DNA of 38,031 nucleotides from an uncultured Clostridia bacterium (GTDB lineage: Bacteria; Bacillota; Clostridia; Peptostreptococcales; Anaerovoracaceae). Location of the stretch: positions 1 through 38,031 of the forward strand of contig CAKQOE010000023.1 of the NCBI GenBank assembly GCA_934255545.1, read 5' to 3'. Positions 32,321-38,031 of the stretch are shown piece after piece. How positions within the stretch are numbered: the first letter of the stretch is position 1; every line of letters starts with the position of its first letter. A program made the translations under genes and the position numbers. The notes below the pieces were generated by a model, which was given only the letters and a program-made list of their open reading frames with translations, was not told where the DNA came from and searched no databases.

Positions 32321-33253
32321 TTATATGTTATTTTTGTTTTTCAAAGCTTCATTCAGCTGTTCCTTCATCCTGAGAGCCGCCTCTCTCGCAGCCTTTGCAT
32401 ACTCTTCCTCAGTAAATGAAGTATCCTTCTTGTACGCTGCAGTTATGCCGCGCGAAGAATTGATGATCGCTCCGAGGCCGTTCTCATCAAAGAATCCCGC
32501 AACATCTTCAGCAGTCGCGCCCTGCGCGCCGTATCCCGGTACGAGGAAGAACATGTGCGGATGTTCTTTTCTGAGCTTTTCACCCTGCTCTCTGTGAGTA
32601 GCGCCGACTACCGCACCGACCTCACTGTAGCCATATCCGCCTATAAGTCCTGCGCCCCACTCGTCAACGAGCTGCGCCGCTGCATCATAAACAGTCCTGC
32701 CGTCCTGAAGCACGAGATCCTGAAGCTCACAGCTGCTCGGATTACTTGTCTTTACGAGAACGAACAGTCCCTTTCTGAACTGCGCGCATGCCTCTAAAAA
32801 CGGCTTTATTCCGTCAGAGCCCATATAAGGGTTGAGCGTTACGGCATCCTCCATCCATGTGAACGCCCTTTCGCCGTTAATGTCAGCTCCGCCTATATGA
32901 GCAGCGTACGCCGCTGCCGTAGATGATATGTCGCCGCGCTTTATGTCGCCTATAACGACAAGGCCCTTTGAGTATGCATACATGCATGTCCTGTTGTACA
33001 CATCTATGCCCGGCACGCCGAACTTTTCGTACATGGCGATCTGCGGCTTTACAGCCGGAACTATATCGTATACAGCGTCAATGATCGTCTTGTTAAATGC
33101 AAAGAACATCTCCGCAACACCCTCCGGCGTCGGGCCGTACTGTCTTAAATATTTTTTCTTAAGATGTTCAGGCATCATTTCAAGAGTCGGGTCGAGGCCG
33201 ACTACTGTAGGATTTTCTTTCTTCTTTATCGCGTCTATAAGTCTGTCTATCAT
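32321..33253 (-). CDS. pyrF: Orotidine 5'-phosphate decarboxylase (subfamily 2)
   Basis: A 310-residue enzyme making UMP. The longer subfamily is shown by GLDPTLEMMPEHLKKKY at the start and GDIKRGDISSTAAAYA with the catalytic Lys and Asp. Later come VKTSNPSS and VPGYGAQG. AAGGAAGAG precedes the ATG. It lies 14 bp after pyrC and 18 bp before pyrK. Confidence 0.95.
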   Translation of the reverse strand: MIDRLIDAIKKKENPTVVGLDPTLEMMPEHLKKKYLRQYGPTPEGVAEMFFAFNKTIIDAVYDIVPAVKPQIAMYEKFGVPGIDVYNRTCMYAYSKGLVVIGDIKRGDISSTAAAYAAHIGGADINGERAFTWMEDAVTLNPYMGSDGIKPFLEACAQFRKGLFVLVKTSNPSSCELQDLVLQDGRTVYDAAAQLVDEWGAGLIGGYGYSEVGAVVGATHREQGEKLRKEHPHMFFLVPGYGAQGATAEDVAGFFDENGLGAIINSSRGITAAYKKDTSFTEEEYAKAAREAALRMKEQLNEALKNKNNI

Positions 33254-33267
33254 ATTCTCTTCCTTTT

Positions 33268-34626
33268 CTATTCCTTTCTGTATATAACATTTCCGTCAGC
33301 CATGGTGAGCCGGACGCGTCCTGTCAGCTTCATGCCCTCAAACGGCGTATTGCGGCCTTTTGACTTGAATTCTTCCGCATTTACAGTCCACTCCTCTTCA
33401 GGATCTATGACTGCTATATCGGCGCGGGCGCCGACTCTCAGCGTTCCGCCGTCATAACCGAGTATTCGCGCGGCATTCGTGCTCATGAGCGCTATAAGGC
33501 GCATAGGATTTATAAATCCTTTTTTTACCAGTTCTGTATGACTCACTGCAAAGCTTGTCTCAAGACCGATTATGCCAAAAGGCGCCTGATTGAACGGCTT
33601 TGACTTTTCCTCTGCGCTGTGCGGCGCATGATCCGTAGCGATAGTGTCTATCGTTCCGTCTATAAGGGCCGTTATCATGGCATATCTGTCGCGCTTCGTG
33701 CGCAGCGGAGGATTCATTTTCTTATGCGTATCAGCCTTCATGCCTGAAGGAGTCTCAACGCAGTGGTATGTCCCGTCAGCAGCATCGCCGTCTCTGACAG
33801 TGATATCACCGTCAGACAGCGCAAAGTAATGCGGAGCCGTCTCAGCCGTCACACGTATGCCCCATGATTTTGCAGCCTTTATAATGTCAAGGCTGCCGAG
33901 CGTGCTTATATGCTGCAGATGTAGCCTGCAGCCTGTCTCCTTTGCGAGCAGTATATCGCGCGCTGCCGTAAGCTCCTCAGCCTCTGCAGGTATGCCCGTG
34001 AGCCCGAGCATGTCGGAAAACTTGCCTCTGTTCATGCACGCGCCTGCATCTAAAAGCGCCTTTTCCTCCGTATGGTCGAGTATAGGCATATCGAGCGACT
34101 TCGCCCTCTTCATGGCCTCGCGCATGACCTTTATATCGTCCACAGACCTGCCGTCCTCGCTGAACCCGTATACGCCTGCAGCCTTAAGCGCTTCCATGTC
34201 AACTATCTCTGCGCCCTTCTGCCCGACAGTTATGCAGACAGACTGCAGCAGCTTAACGCCGTTTGCAGCAGCTTCCTTTTCCTTTATGTACTCAACAGTT
34301 TCAACAGAGTCAACGAACGGCTTCGTGTTTGGCATAGTGCACACTGCCGTAAATCCGCCCGCTGCGGCTGCCAGGCAGCCGGTCCTTATCTCTTCTTTGT
34401 ATTCCAGCCCCGGCTCGCGGAAATGAACATGCGTGTCTATGAGCCCCGGAACGACCCACATCCCTGTTGCGTCTATTATCTCATCAGCATCATCAGCCGC
34501 GCTGCCGGCAGCGCCGGACGGCTCTGTAACTGCTTTTATCATTCCATCCTCTACGACGATATCCGCCACGCGGTCTGTCATCTGCGACGGGTCGATCACA
34601 CGCCCGTTTTTTATTATCGTTTTCAT
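33268..34626 (-). CDS. pyrC: Dihydroorotase
   Basis: A 452-residue class I dihydroorotase. Zn-binding motifs are DTHVHFREPG (about 64-73), LDHTEEKAL, LQHIST and ATDHAPHS (about 318-325). Catalyses ring closure of carbamoyl aspartate to dihydroorotate. GGAGGTG immediately precedes the ATG. It is the first pyr gene here; carAB and pyrB are not in the window. An AT-rich stretch upstream (34630-34675) with TTGAAA and an A/T-only -10 region may be its promoter. Confidence 0.94.
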   Translation of the reverse strand: MKTIIKNGRVIDPSQMTDRVADIVVEDGMIKAVTEPSGAAGSAADDADEIIDATGMWVVPGLIDTHVHFREPGLEYKEEIRTGCLAAAAGGFTAVCTMPNTKPFVDSVETVEYIKEKEAAANGVKLLQSVCITVGQKGAEIVDMEALKAAGVYGFSEDGRSVDDIKVMREAMKRAKSLDMPILDHTEEKALLDAGACMNRGKFSDMLGLTGIPAEAEELTAARDILLAKETGCRLHLQHISTLGSLDIIKAAKSWGIRVTAETAPHYFALSDGDITVRDGDAADGTYHCVETPSGMKADTHKKMNPPLRTKRDRYAMITALIDGTIDTIATDHAPHSAEEKSKPFNQAPFGIIGLETSFAVSHTELVKKGFINPMRLIALMSTNAARILGYDGGTLRVGARADIAVIDPEEEWTVNAEEFKSKGRNTPFEGMKLTGRVRLTMADGNVIYRKE

Positions 34627-34719
34627 AACACCTCCATAATATAATAAAATTATTAATTAATATATAATTAATTTTCAACCCTGCAGCCGTCACCGGCTGA
34701 GCTGCCCTCTCGGGCGTAT

Positions 34720-35601
34720 TTAATGGTCACTGCTGTGAACAGTTATCTGCGGATATGGTATGTCTATGCCCGCTTTATCGAACTCCTTCTTTACTGTTTC
34801 AAGCAGATAATACTTCGCTGCGTAGTAATCGTCATTGCTGCACCACGCGAGCGCGTCTATCATGACGGCACTGTCACCGTGAGCTGATACACCTACAGAG
34901 GCTTTCCTGCCGGTATTGAAATAATCGCTCCCATCTATGACGTTGGTGATTATCTCCTTTGCCTTGTCTATATCGCTGTCGTAGCTTATACCGAACTGAC
35001 AGTCAACGCGGCGGTTCTCATCCTCTGAAAAGTTTATGACAGTCTGATTTGCGAGTATGCCGTTAGGCATTGATATGACTCGGTTAGGCGTCGTCAGCGT
35101 CGAGTATATCAAGTTTATCTCCTGCACTCTGCCCGTTACGCCTGCGCACTCTATAAAGTCGCCTTTTTTGAACGGCTGGTTGAATATTATAAGTATGCCG
35201 CCCGCAAAATTTCCCAGGCTGTCCTTAAGCGCAAGAGCTACCGCGGCTCCGCACGCGCCCATCATCGTTATAAACGGCGTCATAGGTATACCGAGATAAC
35301 CGAGCACCGTCAGCACGAGCATGACACTGAAAACCACTTTTATACTGCTTATGACGAACGTATGCAGCACGTCGTCAAAGCGCGAGTGGTCGAGCGCCTT
35401 CTGGACTATGTGAAGCAGCACCTTCAGTATTATAAGGCCTGCTATCAGTATCACAAGTACAGATATGATCTTGAGTACAGGTCCGCTTATGTAGTCTGAC
35501 AGCGGAGCTGTAACCTGCTGCACCGCATCGTCTATAGTATTTTCTATTGCGCCGTCTACGCTGAGATCTTCATCCATTTTACACCATTTCGCTTTCTTCA
35601 T
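34720..35601 (-). CDS. MscS-family small-conductance mechanosensitive channel
   Basis: A 293-residue protein. Three hydrophobic segments (about 42-65, 82-108, 111-135), the last being the Gly/Ala-rich pore helix (MMGACGAAVALALKDSLGNFAGG), lead to a beta domain (FKKGDFIECAGVTGRVQEINLIYSTL, then PNGILANQTVINFS) and the C-terminal alpha/beta domain. Acts as an osmotic safety valve. Start is unsure; a second ATG lies 8 codons in. Separate from pyrC by 93 bp. Confidence 0.92.
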   Translation of the reverse strand: MKKAKWCKMDEDLSVDGAIENTIDDAVQQVTAPLSDYISGPVLKIISVLVILIAGLIILKVLLHIVQKALDHSRFDDVLHTFVISSIKVVFSVMLVLTVLGYLGIPMTPFITMMGACGAAVALALKDSLGNFAGGILIIFNQPFKKGDFIECAGVTGRVQEINLIYSTLTTPNRVISMPNGILANQTVINFSEDENRRVDCQFGISYDSDIDKAKEIITNVIDGSDYFNTGRKASVGVSAHGDSAVMIDALAWCSNDDYYAAKYYLLETVKKEFDKAGIDIPYPQITVHSSDH

Positions 35602-35752
35602 GCTTTACATTTCAATTTTATATATCCCGGACATCGGGCTGATCTTTCACGAATCGGCCTGAATTTTATCCGGACAGCGCGTCCGGGCGTAACAAACGGC
35701 CGCTTCAGCGCATACATTTAGATTATACAACAAAACAGGAGGTAAAAAAACA

Positions 35753-36307
35753 ATGCCAAGCGTATTTCTGAGTCCTTCAACACAGGAATTCAATCCGTAC
35801 ATAAACGGCGGAAACGAAGAGCAGTACATGAATCTCATAGCAGACGCCATGGTCCCTTATCTGCTCGCGAGCGGTATAGAGGTAGGCCGCAACGACCCTG
35901 ACGAGCCGCTTTCAGCCGCAATAGCCGCGTCAAACGCGGGCGATTACGATTTTCATCTCGCCATACATTCAAATTCTTCGCCCGAATCCATAGCCGGTCA
36001 GCTGCGCGGTCCTGACGTATATTACTACGCTACAAGCGAGCGCGGACGCGATGCCGCTACGATCATAGCAAACAATATGAAATGGCTCTATCCTGACCCG
36101 TCTCTCGTAAATACAGTACCTAATACTACACTCGCCGAACTGCGGCGCGTCACCGCGCCCTCAGTCCTCATAGAAGTCGCATATCACGACAACTACGCCG
36201 ACGCCCAGTGGATAAAGGACAATATCCAGGCCATAGCATACAACCTGTCTGTATCTGTCGCAGATATACTCGATGTGCAGTTCGTAGAGCCGCGCACAGG
36301 GCAGTAG
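35753..36307 (+). CDS. Small N-acetylmuramoyl-L-alanine amidase (amidase_3 type) with a variant N-terminus
   Basis: A 184-residue protein without a signal peptide. The start reads FLSPSTQEFNPYINGGNEEQYM, where most amidase_3 enzymes have a GHGG zinc His. Other metal-site residues are in place: Glu22/23, His72 in LAIHSNSS and Glu141 in VLIEVAYHDN. Related phage-like or sporulation-like amidases with the same LSPSTQ start are known from clostridia. Lack of export signal suggests another route, a lytic role from inside, or a lost function. AGGAGG precedes the ATG. Monocistronic, followed by a hairpin. Confidence 0.82.
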   Translation: MPSVFLSPSTQEFNPYINGGNEEQYMNLIADAMVPYLLASGIEVGRNDPDEPLSAAIAASNAGDYDFHLAIHSNSSPESIAGQLRGPDVYYYATSERGRDAATIIANNMKWLYPDPSLVNTVPNTTLAELRRVTAPSVLIEVAYHDNYADAQWIKDNIQAIAYNLSVSVADILDVQFVEPRTGQ

Positions 36308-36373
36308 CGTCCGCGATACGTTTTTACTCCTTTTCGGCGTATATTGACATTATCAATTACCTAATATCCGCAT

Positions 36374-36407
36374 GCGGATGTCATTTATCGTCAATGATGA
36401 CATCCGC
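36374..36407 (+). terminator. Hairpin after the amidase gene
   Basis: GCGGATGTCA (36374-36383) pairs perfectly with TGACATCCGC (36398-36407). There is no T run after it, so termination is not certain. Confidence 0.5.
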
Positions 36408-36483
36408 TCCTGCCTGTGGTAAAATGTCACCAGACTGCGAAGTCTGCAGTTTTATTCATTTTTACTTAAGGAGGTATTATACT

Positions 36484-37230
36484 TTGAGAACAGTCATATG
36501 GCTCATAAGGGCTTTTTTCTATCTGCTCGGAGCCATTCCTGATATGAAGCGCGCAGGCCGTCTGCGCGAGGCCGGACAGATGGATGAATTTTACAGTGTG
36601 GTGGACAACAGAGTCCGCGATTTTGCGAGACAGATGCTGAAGAACGCAGGCGTCACTGTAGAAATGCACGGCGCAGAAAACTTCACCGGCGTCCCCGCCG
36701 TCATAGTCGCAAACCACCAGAGCGATTTCGACATTCCTATAATGCTCGCAAGCATGGACAAGCCTTACGGCATGGTGGCAAAAATGTCCATAAAAAAGAT
36801 ACCGCTCGTCCGCACGTGGATGGACTACATCGGCTGCACTTTCATAGACAGATCTGACGCGCGTCAGTCCATAAAGGCGCTTAACGAGTCAGGCAACCAG
36901 ATAACGCTCGGCCGTTCGATCGTTATATTCCCTGAGGGAACGCGCAGCAAGAGCGACGAGATGGCAGAGTTCGGCAGCGGCGCTTTCAAGGTCGCTTTCA
37001 AGCACAAGGCGCCTATCATCCCTGTATGCATAGACGGCTCATACAAGATCATGGAAGCAAACAACGGTAAATGGATAAAGCCGGGCCACGTCATTGTGAC
37101 GGTGCTCCCTGCTATCGAAACAGCCGATATGGAAAGATCCGAACAGAAGACCATAGATAAACGTATACGCGAGGAATTGCTCGCAGCCCGCGAGGCAAGC
37201 AGAGCGTCTTACAAGGCAAACGACCTGTAG
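36484..37230 (+). CDS. plsC: 1-acyl-sn-glycerol-3-phosphate acyltransferase
   Basis: 248 residues from a TTG start, chosen because AAGGAGG lies 9 nt upstream and an ATG-started longer frame would run through the hairpin region. An N-terminal hydrophobic segment (2-18) leads to the acyltransferase domain with the HX4D motif NHQSDFD (His78, Asp83) and FPEGTRSKS (about 149-157). It acylates lysophosphatidate at the membrane in phospholipid synthesis. Normal family length. GC-rich inverted repeats follow the stop (37223-37240 and 37250-37266). Confidence 0.93.
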   Translation: MRTVIWLIRAFFYLLGAIPDMKRAGRLREAGQMDEFYSVVDNRVRDFARQMLKNAGVTVEMHGAENFTGVPAVIVANHQSDFDIPIMLASMDKPYGMVAKMSIKKIPLVRTWMDYIGCTFIDRSDARQSIKALNESGNQITLGRSIVIFPEGTRSKSDEMAEFGSGAFKVAFKHKAPIIPVCIDGSYKIMEANNGKWIKPGHVIVTVLPAIETADMERSEQKTIDKRIREELLAAREASRASYKANDL

Positions 37231-37356
37231 ACATACAGGTCCCGCCGGGCGGGCCAAAGCGGCCCGTATGACACTGAGATGCGGATATCATTATGTGCCG
37301 CGCATAATATGCATTCATTAAATCATTGATATATGAAATATATAAAGGAGAAAAAA

Positions 37357-37935
37357 ATGATCAAAATAGGCTATCAGGGCATAGAAGGCTCAAATGCTGA
37401 GCAGGCAGCCCATGAATTAGTAGAAAAGCTCAAGCTCACAGACGTAGAATACGTACCTCTCGTAGACTCGCCGCACGTTATAACGGCTATGAAAAAGGGT
37501 GAAACTGATTACGGCGTATGCGCAGTATACAACAGCGCTGCAGGCATGGTACTTGAGACATTTTTCGCTACGAACGGCGTCGAGCTTCTCATAAAGGGCG
37601 AAACTACGCTGACTATACACCACTGCCTCTTCAAAAAGAGCCCTGATATCCCTGATGAAAGCCTGCGCTATGTTGCTTCGCACGTTCTCGCCCTCAAGCA
37701 GTGCGAGGATCATCTGAAATACCAGTACCCTAATCTCAAGAGCCTTGAAGTGGAAGACACAGGCAAGGCTGCAAAGGACCTCGCTGACGGCGTGCTCTCA
37801 GATGACTACGCTGTGCTCTGCAGAAAGAACGCAGGCGATATGTTCGGCCTCTGCCTCATAGATGAAAACATCGAGGACTTCAAGGATAACCGCACTCACT
37901 TCTGCCTGTTCCAGCTCAAGGAGCCTGTAAGGTAA
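37357..37935 (+). CDS. Standalone prephenate-dehydratase-like protein, no ACT domain
   Basis: 192 residues. IGYQGIEGSNAEQAA at the start and DNRTHFCLF at the end mirror the first and last motifs of the PheA dehydratase domain, including the Thr of the TRF motif. The middle motif is VYNSAAGMV where PheA has ENS.xGxV, so the Glu is missing. No ACT regulatory domain follows. It may be a prephenate dehydratase paralogue with changed function. I chose the ATG after AAAGGAG; a further ATG 24 bp upstream would place that site inside the gene. Confidence 0.75.
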   Translation: MIKIGYQGIEGSNAEQAAHELVEKLKLTDVEYVPLVDSPHVITAMKKGETDYGVCAVYNSAAGMVLETFFATNGVELLIKGETTLTIHHCLFKKSPDIPDESLRYVASHVLALKQCEDHLKYQYPNLKSLEVEDTGKAAKDLADGVLSDDYAVLCRKNAGDMFGLCLIDENIEDFKDNRTHFCLFQLKEPVR

Positions 37936-37959
37936 CACATTCCATCGATCACAGATAAG

Positions 37960-38031
37960 TATACTTTATTGTAAATACGGGGACGCCGATGCCGGCGGCT
38001 GATATACGGAACGCTCCGCGTCGCAGAATGG
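37960..38031. repeat. Arm of the large hairpin repeat element, cut by the window end
   Basis: TATACTTTATTGTA (37960-37973) and the following arm match, in reverse complement, the right arm of the complete copy at 24284-24351, with only one or two base differences. It begins 24 bp after the stop of the prephenate-dehydratase-like gene. Confidence 0.85.

Noticed and set aside
36208..36483. N-terminal extension of the plsC frame back to an ATG inside the amidase gene
   Set aside because: It would overlap the amidase gene and run through the hairpin at 36374. The TTG at 36484 has an ideal AAGGAGG and gives the normal family N-terminus.

Overview
The window looks like a low-to-mid GC Gram-positive chromosome, most likely an anaerobic member of the Bacillota (class Clostridia). 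The basis is the NAD-type dihydroorotate dehydrogenase pair PyrD-1B/PyrK, a CpsB-type PHP phosphatase, an HD-containing CCA enzyme, strong AGGAGG-type ribosome binding sites, an agr-type quorum-sensing system and multicopy AAA-ATPase/DUF1703 genes. The genus cannot be fixed from the sequence alone. No rRNA, tRNA, CRISPR or transposase gene was seen. Most genes lie on the minus strand.

Layout. 1-6.5 kb: cell-surface and housekeeping genes (GHL10 glycoside hydrolase-like protein with a Cu-amine-oxidase-N-like domain, CpsB-like phosphatase, thiamine diphosphokinase, CCA tRNA nucleotidyltransferase, polysaccharide deacetylase behind a strong, palindrome-rich promoter). 6.6-12.9 kb: an orphan adenine-type DNA methyltransferase overlapping a YgiQ-type radical SAM gene, a CDF metal exporter, a secreted CAP-domain protein and a small anchored protein. 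12.9-23.0 kb: an AT-richer accessory island. 23.1-28.6 kb: aroE, an SDR dehydrogenase and a TctCBA tripartite tricarboxylate transporter. 28.9-34.7 kb: a pyrimidine operon pyrC-F-K-D-E with two small downstream genes. 34.7-38.0 kb: an MscS channel, a small amidase_3, a PlsC acyltransferase and a standalone prephenate-dehydratase-like protein.

The island at 12.9-23.0 kb is the most unusual part. It holds a dispersed agr-like circuit: AgrB (His77/Cys84 intact), an AgrA-like LytTR response regulator and an AgrC-like GHKL histidine kinase, in three separate transcription units. Two 157-bp direct repeats (16517-16673 and 21349-21505) each carry a pair of LytTR-type direct repeats with 21-bp periodicity just upstream of a -35/-10 promoter, both pointing to the minus strand. 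One drives a 21-residue hydrophobic peptide ORF, a 203-aa anchored protein, agrB and a 162-aa anchored protein. The other drives two paralogous exported proteins, a 46-codon agrB remnant and a 262-aa anchored protein. I infer two diverged copies of one quorum-sensing-controlled operon. No canonical agrD was found. Interleaved are one intact AAA-ATPase/PD-(D/E)XK gene, a second copy broken by a 194-bp deletion at a 4-bp microhomology, and a 44-bp fossil of a third.

A second repeat family, a roughly 316-bp element able to fold into one long nested hairpin, fills the gap between aroE and the SDR gene. Half-copies of it form both ends of the window, each close to the 3' end of a gene.
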